From Cyclina sinensis (Eukaryota; Mollusca; Bivalvia; Venerida; Veneridae), in the NCBI GenBank assembly GCA_012932295.1, contig JAAONU010000017.1, forward strand, positions 1,364,001 to 1,428,000: a stretch of DNA of 64,000 bases. The letters are read 5' to 3'. The translations under genes were made by a program, and so were the position numbers. Every line of letters starts with the position of its first letter. Position 1 is the first letter of the stretch. Under the pieces are notes generated by a model, which saw only the letters and a list, made by a program, of their open reading frames with translations, made no database searches and was not told where the DNA came from. Below, piece after piece: positions 49,884 to 61,900 of this stretch.

Positions 49884-50159
49884 CAAAACAATTGTAATGA
49901 ACCATAGCAAGTTTAATAGAGCCTTATAAAATGACATGAATTAAATATCTGATTTTTTGGAACCAAGACGCTCCAGGTTACGAATAAATATTGTCGCTTC
50001 TTGTTCTTGTAAAAAAGATACCGTCTGGCTTGGAACAACGTGACAAGAACATTTATTTTTAGCCGAACAATATTTACTTATTTTGGTCACTAATTTTCTG
50101 CATTCCAATATTTTCCAACGTCGAGACGATTCTGATAATGACAAAGACATCCTTGAAAG

Positions 50160-50250
50160 TTGTGTTGCATATCGACAGTTATCATTTAGTGTGTTGCATA
50201 TCGACAGTAATCATTTAGTGTGTTGCATATCGACAGTTATCATTTAGTGT
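50160..50250. repeat. 29-bp tandem repeat, about three copies
   Basis: The unit TGTTGCATATCGACAGTTAT followed by catttagtg is repeated three times with one substitution, then breaks into a partial fourth. Confidence 0.95.
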
Positions 50251-50819
50251 GTTGCAATCAACATTTCATTGCTTTTATGGTTGACAGAATTAACAAATTT
50301 AAAGATATATTATGCTCAAGTTTCAGATACAAATAACTACTACACCTTTTCTATGTAAATATAAATAAACATGTTTGAGTACACACAGATAAGATATGTT
50401 ACGTTTACAACTCTACACACTATAGGTAAACACAGTATAAATACATAGTGTCATTAAAAACTGGCAGTTTTTTAAGAAAGCACCAACATAACATGACCTG
50501 CAATGGAGAATGCAGCTTCCCATACATAGTGTGTGTATTCTAGTAACTTAATTAGACATATTCGGTAAGAATTTCCTAGATTTCAGTTAATTTCTGCAGT
50601 AAAAGTATTATGCAAAGATGGGCATAGTATAAAAGTTTTGTAAAAGTGAGGTCTTTTGCCATGTTAAGGCATGCCCTATAAGTACGGCGTAATTATGATT
50701 TTATTCATCATTGATATAATGGTTGACTCTTATACAAATTGATAGTTTGTCTGAAGATAAAAAGCCGACCTGTAGTTACAGATGAATATTATCAAATTAT
50801 TAATATGCCATTAAGGATT

Positions 50820-52260
50820 GTATACAGTAATCATGCCGTTCATCCATTTGTTCACCCGTCTGCCTGTGTACAGTTCGAGTCCGTTCTGCATCTCTGCCAA
50901 TTTTCATTGGATTTTGAAATAACTTGCAACAATTGTTCTTAACATAGACCCAGGTTTCTAAGATCAAGATCGATGGCAGAAATGATTGTTTAAGTAAAAC
51001 AGAATACTGCCAGCCTTCTATACTCTCGTCTGCTCTGTAACCATACATCAAAAGATTTTGAAATATTATGAAACAGAATGTTTGCAAGATAGTGTCAACG
51101 TGTCGCAAACAATTCTCATATTATATCGAACATGTAGAATGTATTTGTACACTTCATGTCCGCTTTGTTACTCTGCCATTTTAACCCTTAACCTGCTGAA
51201 TTTTTGTAATAGATTTGCCCAGCTTTGAATTTCGAACAGTCCATTCAAAGGCTAAGGGATTTCAATAATCAAAATACAAAATTTGAGCTACCAACAGTAT
51301 AAAGCCTGGTCAGACTGCACGGATGTGCAGGCTGGCCTGGCTCTATACTGGTCGCAAAGGCTTATCACTTTAGGTTCCAGATGATTAAGGGTTAATTGGA
51401 TTCTGACAAGATTGGCCACAAATATACGTTTCATTTATTCGTGTTCGCTTTATAATTATGTCATATATAAAAGGAATCTAAATAACTTGACAAAAATATT
51501 CATCAGATAGATTCAACGTGTGGCAAGATTTCCGTCTCTCTTTCTGTTTGCCTGTAGGGCCAAATAACATAGAATGTCAATGTTCAATTCGTGTTCTCGC
51601 ATACTCTCTACTTTTAATAGGTTTTTGATTATTTGCCGCAAACATTCATAACATTAAGATGTCATACTGAAAACATAACTCAGGTTTCCAAGGTCAAGGT
51701 CAGAAGACATTGTCCATATAAGATAGAATACTGCAAAACTTTATATTCATGTCAGCCGTACAACATAAGGCTTTGAAATAACTTGCCACACAAAGGTTTC
51801 ATAAGACAGAGGCAATATATCGTAGACTGTCCGTCTGTCTGTCCACCTGTCTTTTTTCAGCACGAAAGAATACTGCATATGTAAATGTTCTAGTCCGCTC
51901 TCTAACTCATCGGTACATGACAGGATTGGGAAAACGGGTTACATGATGTCCGTCTCTCTGTCTGTCGCCTCTACCACCAATAGATATCAAATCAAATATA
52001 CACTTCCTTCATTTTTTTGTGTAAGCTCTCTAAGTCTTAAGTAAATAACAGGATTCTGAAAAACCATAGCACAAATTTTTACCAGGTTGAGGCAATATGT
52101 CGCAAACTGTTTAACCATCGCCTGTACCACTAAATAATACAGAATGCTGCATTCGTTAATGCTGCCTTCATGTATGTTTCTGTCCAGATTTGTAATTTCG
52201 CGAAAACGACTCTGTTTCAATCCCAATACATATTAAAGGCAATACCCTCCGAAGACATTT
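50820..52260. repeat. Decayed long-period array interrupted by a MITE
   Basis: Blocks recur in order. 'aacatagacccaggtttcta' near 50941 and 'aacataactcaggtttccaa' near 51673 are followed at similar distances by 'agaatactgc' (about 51002 and 51724) and 'tttgaaata' (about 51056 and 51773). The string TGTCGCAAAC or its variants occurs near 51101, 51519, 51816 and 52098, and (GTCT)n bursts occur near 51530, 51828 and 51955. Subtracting the MITE at 51181-51395 gives a period of roughly 210-290 bp. No frame is conserved. Confidence 0.6.
51181..51395. mobile_element. TTAA-flanked MITE (copy 2) inserted in the long-period array
   Basis: The element is 215 bp with an 11-bp inverted terminus, TTAACCCTTAA ... 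TTAAGGGTTAA. The interior shares GGTCAGACTGCACGG, ATGTGCAGGCTG and CTGGTCGCAAAGGC with the family seen at 13091. Its insertion breaks the surrounding decayed array, so it is younger than the array. TTAA plus CCC termini again suggest piggyBac-type mobilisation. Confidence 0.8.
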
Positions 52261-53387
52261 GACTCTTACAATGACAGCTTGTCTTTTAAAATTGTAATGT
52301 AGATAAGATGATGTTTTATTGTGAAATCTATTGTACGTCGCCGCGTCTAGAACGGCTTCTTTGTTTCATGTTCAACATTTATTTCAGATGTTTAAGTAAT
52401 ATCATTCTAGCATTATTCGTAGCAAGAAATTGTCCAGTGGTGAAAACACTCTTATTACTCAGATCATACTTTACGTTTGATATTGTAATTTATATGTGTT
52501 CGTTTTGTTTAAAGTATTATCCTTGAATAAAAAAGAAAAAAATGCTACATTTTAAATCTTGTATATGACTTCTATGTTCAATATTTTAACTTATTAACGA
52601 GGAGCAGCAGAAACCAAAAAAAAAAAAAAAAATCTTTTTTCCGACACAAAAAGAGTTTGGTTTCTGTATGCAAGACATAATTATTTCATTTTGTCGTCTG
52701 CTTAACAGCACTAACCGGCTTACCTTTGGTTATTAATGGCTTCATAGACATTTCTTTCGTCTGAATGCGAATTAAAGAAGCTAGAAACAAACCTATCTTG
52801 AAATCTTGAAAAAAGTATTGATAAATGTATTAATACCAAAGGAAGCTAGTTATCATGGTACAAATTAAGCCAGTCTCAAGGACTCTGTCATTCATCAGCA
52901 GTTATTGTAAGCATCACCTAACAAATGATGGTCATGTTTCAGAAAGTCCACTCAGCATTTCCGTCTGTTACTGTTCTTTTCATTATTTTTCATTATTATC
53001 TATAAGATTTTATTATTCTATTTATTTTTTTTATTTTATTTTCATTAATTTTATTCGTCAGTCTTAGGTTTTTTTTAATATTTTTTGACAAAAGTTATCA
53101 TGTCGGCATGTAAATAAATATTTTTTTTCTCAGTTATTGTTTATTGAAGTCGATCCGAAAACAACAAGCAAATCTGACAATAGCGACAGCAATATAAGTC
53201 AATATTTAGACACTTAAACCAGGTGGTCTTCAAGGATTAGTCAAGAAACATGCTCTGTATTAAACAAAGCACATTTCCTTTTAAAGCATGTTTTAGGCGA
53301 GTCAATATTGAATACAAACTTCAATAATTGCAGGTAGAAAACAAAATGAATGCATAACTCAAAATTCGATTAACATCTTTAAGAATT
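52261..53387. other. Non-coding, no recognisable gene
   Basis: It contains an A-run followed by T-rich sequence near 52616-52640 and T-rich sequence near 52980-53130. Open frames at 52308-52526 and 52855-53067 are hydrophobic by composition only. Confidence 0.4.
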
Positions 53388-53460
53388 ATCCTCGTGTGTT
53401 TTTTCTCTATGCAAAAAGAAAACAAACAAACAAACAAACAAAATAAACAGACACGAGGAT
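53388..53460. other. Inverted repeat flanking an (AAAC)n tract
   Basis: ATCCTCGTGT (53388-53397) is perfectly inverted as ACACGAGGAT (53451-53460), with about 53 bases between, including (AAAC)n. This could extrude as a hairpin; function unknown. Confidence 0.7.
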
Positions 53461-54769
53461 TCGGCTATGGAAATCTTTTTATCAAAGTTTGCCAGAAAGA
53501 CATATATTGTAAGGCAAAAATCTGTGATCAAAGAATAAAAAAAACTAATCTATAATAATAAACAAGCTTTATTAATTAAAGGTAAAATCCAAGCTTATTT
53601 AACTTATGTTGCTTTATTAGTTCTTCTATATATCAAAAATACATTCCTGATAAAAAGTAAATTTTACTTAAACTTCGAATCAAGTTGTATTCTTTCTAAA
53701 AATAACCTTTTTTTTCTTTAGCGAACATTCTTTGTGAATTTCTAGGACACAAACTGGTATTAGAAGTAAAGATATCTTGTAAAACTGCTAATAACAGGAA
53801 AATGTTTTCAGTTTCAAAACGCATGCCAAAAAAACCCCATATACTTCACTAGATAATGAATGAAATTTGTACTTTATAAATTTCTGAAAGCTTATAATCT
53901 CTGGAAAACTCCTGCTCTGACGTGGCGCCTAGTCAATTCGATTTACGTTATTGCCTAAAGCATGCCATTATCTTCAATGTAATTAATAGTTTTTCCGTTC
54001 TTTGAAGAAATTGTCGAGCTGTCATCAAATTACCGTATGATGACAGCGTTTATGTCTTATAATGGAATTGTTTCAACATATATCTGACAGTTGTTAAAGT
54101 AGATGTTCTTATACACTGTCAAAGTTGTCTGTTGTTTCAATATTTCTTTTCATATTTGATTTTTGAGCTATGATGTTTGGACATATCCGCATAATGCTAG
54201 GTATTTTGCTACAAATTACGTAAAAAAACACAAAACTTATATATGAAAGCAAGAGTTATTGAACATTGTGCCAAATAACCAAAGGCTCGAAGATATTTAT
54301 GTGAAAAAGTATTTAAAAGTTTTCTTGAAGTCGAATCACATTCCATTTTAAAAGTCCCCAAAAAATCCAGATAAGCCTTTTTCTTGACATAATTTTTTTT
54401 ATTAAAGCACTCAAAGACATTTAGCATAGCCATCTCAAAATTGAGATGAATCTCGTTTTAGAGAGTTCTATTCAAAGTGTATCAATAAAAGTAGAAGTGT
54501 ATTATTAATCTAAAATAAAGTAGAAAAACAGTTTGAAAATAAACTTGGGAACTTTTAGCGCAAGCCTTGATGTAGTTGTCAAAACTTTTGTTGAAAATGC
54601 TGTCTTTTTAGAATATATATACAATAAGTAATAACATAACTTCTTTTTTATACTAAATATTTAAAGTTTTGAAGGGAAAAAAACTAATTTGACAATTACT
54701 TTTTTTCAATTAAAGATTGAAATAAACAAATCAAATAATATAAGGCAGAAAAAATAGGATAAACTCAAA
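53461..54769. other. Non-coding, no recognisable feature
   Basis: Nothing supportable on either strand; the minus-strand frame at 54209-54433 has no domain resemblance. Confidence 0.4.
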
Positions 54770-54985
54770 AAAAATTATACATATGAATTATACATATGAA
54801 TTATATGAATTATACATATAATATATACATATGAATTTAACATATGAATTATACATATAAATTATACATATGAATTATACATAGAAATTATACATATATA
54901 TAATACATACAAATTATAAATATAAATTATACATATAACGTATACATATAAAGTATACACATAAAGTATACATACAAATTACTTG
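54770..54985. repeat. AT-rich minisatellite (ACATATGAATTAT-like)
   Basis: Short units of about 10-15 bp around TATACATATGAATTA repeat over about 215 bp with drift to TATACATATAAAGTA at the right end. Confidence 0.9.
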
Positions 54986-55514
54986 AAATGCATGTTTTAT
55001 ATACAGCAAAAATGGAAGTAACAAAATATTCATTTTTGTTGCATCTCTATACAGAATATGACAATGCATATTTTATCCAACGTTTTTTCTCTTGCCACGA
55101 TTTTACCATTTTTTCAGACCGTTGCAAAGCCTACCCTTAAATTTAAAATGTTTCCGTAATATTCAAGAACCATGCTATTCTGTAGATTTTGAAACTTATC
55201 AATGTCATGTTTTTCTCAACAAACTGTTTTGTTGTCCATGAAATAGGACAATTTATCGAATAACTAATTTACCCTGACTTTATTACCTGTCTGTCAAAGC
55301 TGCAATATTTCTGGTTTTACTTGCAGACTACAACAGAAAATACAAGTTTTTATTACGTAGCAACAAGATTATTTTCTCTGAAATTACAGCTTTATGAAAA
55401 GTGTCATGTTTCTGGGTTTGAATTCTTGTCCTAGTTTTCTTACAACATTGAATTAGTTATTCCATCAGACGTAAAAACAACTCGAAGCTTAAGAAAAAAT
55501 ACTGAAACTGGTAC

Positions 55515-55662
55515 CTTAACGTGAATGCTTTTAAAATGTGTATACTTTTGCCGGTTTGTCCAATCTAGTTTTGTGACTGACACAACTTTTCTACACTTGA
55601 CTGGTTCTCGAGTGCCAATATTCTCAGGAAGTCGGACCGCAAAATGATATGAATAATCTGTT
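55515..55662 (-). CDS. Candidate internal exon of unknown protein
   Basis: On the minus strand a good acceptor (CTATTATTTTCAG) ends at 55663, and the frame is open for 49 codons to AAG followed by a GTACCA donor (55514-55509). The exon is 148 bp and starts on the third base of a codon. The peptide reads TDYSYHFAVRLPENIGTREP then VKCRKVVSVTKLDWTNRQKY and ends THFKSIHVK. Its mixed composition, with tryptophan, charged and hydrophobic residues interleaved, is more protein-like than other frames of this size in the window. I recognise no domain. The open frame extends on both sides (55440-55694), and no partner exon was found nearby. It could be an isolated exon of a gene with long introns, a pseudo-exon, or chance. 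Confidence 0.3.
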
Positions 55663-57785
55663 CTGAAAATAATAGATGTATCTGTTATAGGCAAAACATA
55701 ATGATACGATTAATGAGATTTGAATTAATGACTTAATTAATTCTTTTATGCCGTACTATACTCAAGCAGACAGACCAATTTGTCAAAACAAGGTTCGGTC
55801 TGCTTTTTGTCGCAACAAATAAACATATTATTATAATCATCTATCATATGGATAACATGTTTCTGTTTAGTCTTAATGAGACATAAAATGTTACAATGGA
55901 TAGAGAAGGCATACAACAGTTACTGCAGCTCTTTGTTTCATGGGTCGTAAAGAAGACGAGTGATGCTTCTTCTGAAAGTTTCCGTTCAAATCGTATTTGG
56001 AAAAAATTTAGTCAATAACGTCTACGTATCTATGTCAGAATTGTATGATGGTTTACAATAACAATAATACTGCGCAACAAGCAACCTGATACAGTAAAAG
56101 TACTCAGATGATTTAATTGCACAATAGAAAATAAAAGCGATAATGCGTTGTGAACAAAAACAATAATGTTCTTTTGTTATTGTCTTGCATCAAGATCTAA
56201 ATTTGTGAAGATAATTCTGGCTTCACAAAGAAGAGCCTTGATTTAATACTGGAAAGGAAAATTCAAGGAAAATTGAAACGACAAAAATGTCATTCTGTCC
56301 CCAAACATTTTAAAATATAATAAAGCAAAATGGTGCTTGTAGGTTTTAAAGAGTTCTTGGCAAAGTATTACGCCGTAGATATTTTTTTTGTACCTTAACA
56401 ATGGACAAAAAACCCTCTTAAATCTAAAGTTTAAAACCATGTCTACGTAAGTAAACTATCAGTGGTTATTCGTTTGAAGAAAAAACAATTCACTTGAAGT
56501 GGAGAATTAAATGTTCTGTGAGTGTTGAAATAGTAATAACCTTGTGATTTTTTTGGATATATCCTCATTTCAAGAATGCTTCTTTTATTTTTTCTGATAA
56601 TAAGGTAACCATTGGCAACCATTAACCTTAAGCAAACGAAAAAAACTATTTTTGTCTTTGAAACTTTTTCAGTTATTATGCGAGTTTTTTTTTTGTCCTA
56701 CAGATAAGAATGACTTCAGCACATTTTAGAAATATTCAATAAAAAGGCTGTCCTTCAAAATTGTATTTAATATATTTATATATATTTGATATATGTATAT
56801 GATATAAAATATATGCAAATATAAAATATAAAATGATATAGAAATATATCATTTGTGTGTAGAAAGGTAAGTCTAATGTGATAACGAATTGCCATTTGAA
56901 CTATCACGGAAAGGGCTGTACACAAAATAAGATCCGCTAGTGCAAATAATTCCATAAAAGAACCTTTGAGAAGATTAGGAATGTACGTTTCCATTGTATA
57001 CTTGTGACAGTCCGAAACAACCATCGAACAATTCACACAATAAATTTTCTACAGTTTTTGTTTCTAAAGATGATTTAAAGGCAGCTAAAATATATCATTT
57101 TGTATTCGTTAGGAGTTTTGAAGAGATCCATTTATTTTAAAGCAAGACACCCTGCACTGGCAAAACAGAAACCCCTTTTATTTTATTCAGCATACTTTAA
57201 ACATTATAAACTCCAGTATATTTGTCTGTGATTATATACTTTCTGTCTATTTTGTTTGTACGAAAATAATAAATACATTCGACCAAAGACTTCAGCAGTT
57301 CCAAAGAATCTAGCTCAGAGAAAACATTTGCCCAAACAATGTTCTTTAAAAATGAATATATTTTGACGTTTAAATTCCATATAAAGATAAACATATAAAG
57401 GAATAGAGTCCAGCATTCTTTTTGCTAACTTACCGTCAATATTGTTTAAGAAATAAGTAATTAAAAGCCTGCCAGGCAGTAACATTTGCTGTTGTTTTAA
57501 AGAGACAAGTTTTAAATATTTCTGTTCAGATTAAGATTATAGTTCTTTTATCAGAGATACACTGAACACCATAGGGTTTAACTCTATTACAAACGTTTTA
57601 AATAAACAATTTGTTTTTTATAGATACATATAACTTAATTAGGACAGGCGTGTTAATTGGCAATTGTTTCCCTATTATCAGCGTATTTAAATCTCAGCCT
57701 ATCTTTTCAGAGAACTGAAATCATAGAAGTCATTAATGCTGAAGTTTTGGTTTTGGTAAGACTTATTTATTTTAAATACTTTGGG
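55663..57785. other. Non-coding apart from the flank of the candidate exon
   Basis: The minus-strand open frame at 56776-57036 contains a hydrophobic stretch, but its splice signals are poor and its low-coordinate end is TA-rich simple sequence. Nothing else is supportable. Confidence 0.35.
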
Positions 57786-57789
57786 AAAC

Positions 57790-57930
57790 AAATGATGGCA
57801 ACTTGGATCAATCCTGCTCGATGAATGATTCCTGGATTCAAACCACAACTAGCAACGAAAGTGTAGAATGCGGAAAATCACTGCAGACTCTCGCCCCTGG
57901 TGGTATTTGAAGGTGCGACCACTGGATTGG
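57790..57930 (+). repeat. Possible tRNA-derived SINE
   Basis: TGGCAACTTGGATCAATCC near 57796 resembles an A box and TGGATTCAAACC near 57831 a B box, about 35 bases apart. The following body is not tRNA-like. Each box carries mismatches, so this is tentative. Confidence 0.35.
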
Positions 57931-59501
57931 GTGTCAATGACCATCAGCCCCTTTGGTTCTTACCTATCTCGTAAGGTATATTACTGAAATATATTAAGTA
58001 TTTTCCTTATTTAAGGTAATCAGATGTCACAGTTGTTTAGACAAGCAGACAACACATGGAATAAAATTTCTTGATTACGTAGAAACAGGATTATTATCTT
58101 TAGGATAACAACTTTTTGTAAGCTGTTAGATTAGTGTGTCTCGTTCAGTGACCTGGTTAAGTGACGTCATATCGAAGCGCTCAAAAGTAAAGAGAGCTCA
58201 AGAGATGAACATGCGTGTAATATTTTAAAGCTAATGGCATATCCTTTGTAGTACTAACGCTCTCTTTCCAGATTTAAAACTAATTGCATGAATAAATTTA
58301 CCGCAACTCTTACGGTCATTCACATCTTTGCACTCTAAAAAAACAGGAGAAAATTCTGAAGAACGAGTAATAATCTCCTAACTCTCTTTTTTCCTTTTAA
58401 AAATGATAGTAATTACAATGTTATTTAATGACGCATAAGATTTTGTGTGCATGGTGATAATGATCATTTTGCAGACAAAAGAGTAAGTTGAAAGTCCTGT
58501 TCTGTTGCAGTTTGCATGATTTAACCTGAGAACTGTAGTCAAGTAGATAATGACCGATTCTACACTTTTGATAAAGACCAGTTACTGACATTCGACTCGA
58601 GTCTGGATATATGTTTGTTCTGATCAGAATAAGTCACGACCCTTGGTTTAATTTCCACAAAATTTACGCCATGAAAAAAGCAAATTAGATCTCGGATAAT
58701 GCGTGATAAGCTTCAGAAAGACCACTAATTAGAATCCATATTTTAATGTTTATATAAGTAAGTAATTAAGTTTATATAAGAACTGACGTAGGATAATATT
58801 GGACATTTTGTCGACAAAAGTAGGTCAAAGGTATTGTGTTATTGCTAAATGCATTTCGTAACATGTACGATATTATCCGAATTTTTGTTGTTAGCGAACT
58901 GTAGAAATGATTCGTTTTCACAGGTCAAGGAAACTAGTCACTGATCTATTTCAAATTTTGTAATACATTCGATCTGATTAGTGCTGTTTTCTATTATGGT
59001 GGCTATTGTTATCAACCATAGATCAATTTTAGTACATAACAGTCTTAATGATAGCGCAGTGACTAGTTTTGCCAAAAAATTTTGTAGCATTCCTGGTTAT
59101 GCAAGCATAACATAAATGATCAGATGCATAACAGAACCTTTCATACTAATGCCATAAATACCTTTATCTGCTAGTCTACTTGGACTTAAGACCTACAAAT
59201 ATACTGAAGCAAGAAAAATACTAAAAACTAAAGGGGGAAAGTCAAATAGTTGACAATATCCATTTTATCTTACCTGAATGAATAAAATACTCTAATCAGA
59301 CACACCGCTTCATGATTTTCATCTACTGTGTTCAAGACATTAATACATTAAACTTTACTGCTTTATCTCAGTATATGATGTACACTTACAGTAGCAAAGG
59401 GACTTAATTGACTTTAGAAATCGAAACCGTTGGGTCATAACATAGAGTTCCCTGAGCAGGACATTTTCGCAGAAATATTGAGTCTACTTTACAAGAGACA
59501 G
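57931..59501. other. Non-coding, no recognisable feature
   Basis: Nothing supportable on either strand. Confidence 0.4.
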
Positions 59502-59740
59502 ATAATTGCCTCCAATGACTACGCATCCTCCGTTGCAGCTATAAACAATACACTTAGCAACGTATCCAGATATCGATTTGTATTTTGTAGATGATAGTTA
59601 AAACGACCTTGTGACAACATTTAGTAATTACGATATAATAGTATCTAAAATGTAGGGAAATAATCTCTCTGTATAACCCTGGAGCATTGTGGTAAAGGCA
59701 TATGGTTGATATTTTATGGGAAAAATCAACGACTATAGAA
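59502..59740 (+). repeat. Dispersed duplication, copy 2 (partner at 42141-42365)
   Basis: The same ordered blocks as copy 1 are present, with small indels. Similarity may extend a little further left in both copies (gagcac...aatattca versus gagcag...aatattga). The minus-strand open frame at 59554-59766 lies across it but has no counterpart in copy 1. Confidence 0.85.
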
Positions 59741-59849
59741 GTTTGAAATATATTGCTCACTTGCACCTTTAGAAGTGATAAATGGAATAGCAGAGAAAAA
59801 TCTGTCCGGGCTCCAAATCAACAAAGCATTTGTTCAGTCACATGCAACC

Positions 59850-60081
59850 TTAACCTATTTATGCCCAAATGGATTATGCCATCCTTGTAAGTTAAACGAG
59901 TCTATTTTCAATTGAAATGGTTTCTGGTATAAATCTTAGATTTTGTTCTATTTAGGGAAGAAAGTCCTTTATGCAAACAGTGTAGACCCTGGTCAGACAC
60001 CGCGTATTGCGACGTTTGATCCAAGTCTGCACTTCTTGCCAATGTCTTTTTTTTTGTGGACGCTAAACATTAATGGGTTAA
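59850..60081. mobile_element. TTAA-flanked MITE with internal palindrome (copy 3, different subfamily)
   Basis: The element is 232 bp, beginning TTAACCTATTTATGCCC and ending TAATGGGTTAA, with a central palindrome at 59980-60032. There GTGTAGACCCTGGTCAG pairs with TTTGATCCAAGTCTGCAC across a short CG-rich centre. I recognise the layout (atgcaaacag, gtagaccc, gatcag palindrome, ggttaa) from a common bivalve element. The termini are more worn than in copies 1 and 2. Confidence 0.75.
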
Positions 60082-61728
60082 TCGCAAGGCAAAACAACTT
60101 AGGATTCAGCATAAAAAATTCTATTTAAAGAAAGGTGTAGTGTATTGTGTGTGTTTCTTTTTACAGATGATTGGAAAAATATTTCAATACTTTGACAATT
60201 TATAGGTCCTCCGACGAGCTAACATTAATAAAGTCAAACATTTCTAAAAGCAGACGAACAATGATGCTATCAAGAGGTTTTCCTGTCACGAAACAGTGTA
60301 GAAGAACGCTTGAAGTTGAAGCTTTCAAGCTACAAATGAATTCAATCGTAATCTCCGTTGACAATTCTGTGAGGCTAATGACCTTGTCCTTTGACATACT
60401 TTTTTACTTTTTTTATTGTACTTCTGTTTGTACTTTGTAAAAACGGTCGGCAGATTATTTTCAACATCTTATACTGAGATAATTTTCAAAATAATTTCCG
60501 TTTTTAAGATATCTCAATGAAATTTTCAATGTTCTGTCGAGTTATGTCTGATCTGACTTAGATAAATCATTTTTATATATCGGTCAACTGACATTATTCC
60601 ACAGCTGTTTGTCTTTTCGATATTATTTGCGGTTTTCTTTGCCTCCATTTTGTGTCAGAAAACTTTTTTTTTAATTTTGTCTAGACAAAAATCAAAGCAA
60701 TGCGACCAGTTTCAACTGATATTAATGTTTACTGTATTAGTTATAATTATGATTCCTCTCTTTTTATCTCATGAGCTGTATAGATGTATGTATCACAAAG
60801 ATTGTCAAAGCTATGCATCCTATGATAAATAAGACTTTTGCAAGGAATCATTGGATGATGATGATACGATAAAAAACATTTTAGCGACTGCATAATGGTG
60901 ATGCTTTTTATGGTATGCAAAAGCAATCATTTAATTATATCCATTTAATTATATATATTATTTAATTATTGGACTTATACATTTTATAGTGATCGAGTTA
61001 AATTTAAAAATGTGTTTATTCATGTGTGTCAATTCAACGAAAAATAAAAACATATCATTAATTCAGGAAAGTTTTCAACTCAAAAACAAGTGTTTGAACG
61101 TTTCTACAAACTTATTACATTGTAGATTATATTATCATTGATATAGTTATTAATACAAGTATTTATAATTGATTTTAATGTATAAATAACAAAACGCCAA
61201 CTATTTTTAAATTTCCATAGTTTCACTGTAATCAACCAAGGTAATAAAACACTTAAAGTGATTGCAAAAGTTTCTCAAGAAAACTTTGCTTTCTTTTACA
61301 TGTTTCTGATAAACGAAGACTAAAAATTAAGAAAAAAAAAAGAAAAAACGGATGACAATCGCCTTGTCGGTAACTGAATATTGCGTTCTCATATAACTTT
61401 GATACTGTATAATATTCGTCAATGCGAAATTGATACCTGTATATGTTCAATTTTGCACTGGGTTTGCCGTTTAATTTCTCTCGGCTTCTTTTCATACTCG
61501 TTAGTTATTCGCATGTATTGCGTGGAGTGCATTGTATTAAATAAATACTAATTTGTAATAGCATTTGCGGACAGATTATCTGATGTATCATACTTGCTAA
61601 TGATTATAGGTGATGCAAAAGATTTATAAACTAAAACAAACGATTTCAGACACTTAAGATAAGTAAACCCTTTTCAAAGTGTTACAAGATTCCGTGATCG
61701 CATACGGTTGTCTTCTGCCGAATCTCAA
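60082..61728. other. Non-coding; one segment open on both strands
   Basis: Bases 60171-60440 are open on the plus strand and 60200-60397 on the minus strand. Neither peptide has a recognisable domain and no splice pair is convincing. The remainder is AT-rich with nothing supportable. Confidence 0.35.
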
Positions 61729-61900
61729 AGGGCCATAACTCTGACAATAATCAATGGACTGGAAAATGCCGACGATATGCACAACTAAACTTGGTACTGA
61801 TCATTCCTGTAAAGTTTGGATGAAATTGCACAAGTAGTTTTTTGAGGAGTAGTCCGGACAAGTTTTGTGACGGACGGACAGAGAGACGACGGAGAAGTGA
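61729..61900. repeat. Dispersed bivalve repeat fragment ('gggccataactct' family)
   Basis: CAAAGGGCCATAACTCTGAC at the left, CAAGTAGTTTTTTGAGGAGT in the middle and TTTGTGACGGACGGACAGAG at the right are the ordered hallmarks of a repeat family I remember as ubiquitous in bivalve genomes. It is non-coding. Confidence 0.7.

Noticed and set aside
49419..49937. 172-codon minus-strand frame, the longest in the window
   Set aside because: It is one of three simultaneously open frames over a 38-bp minisatellite; no independent coding evidence.
56776..57036. Minus-strand frame with hydrophobic stretch
   Set aside because: Low-coordinate half is TA-rich simple sequence and the acceptor is weak.
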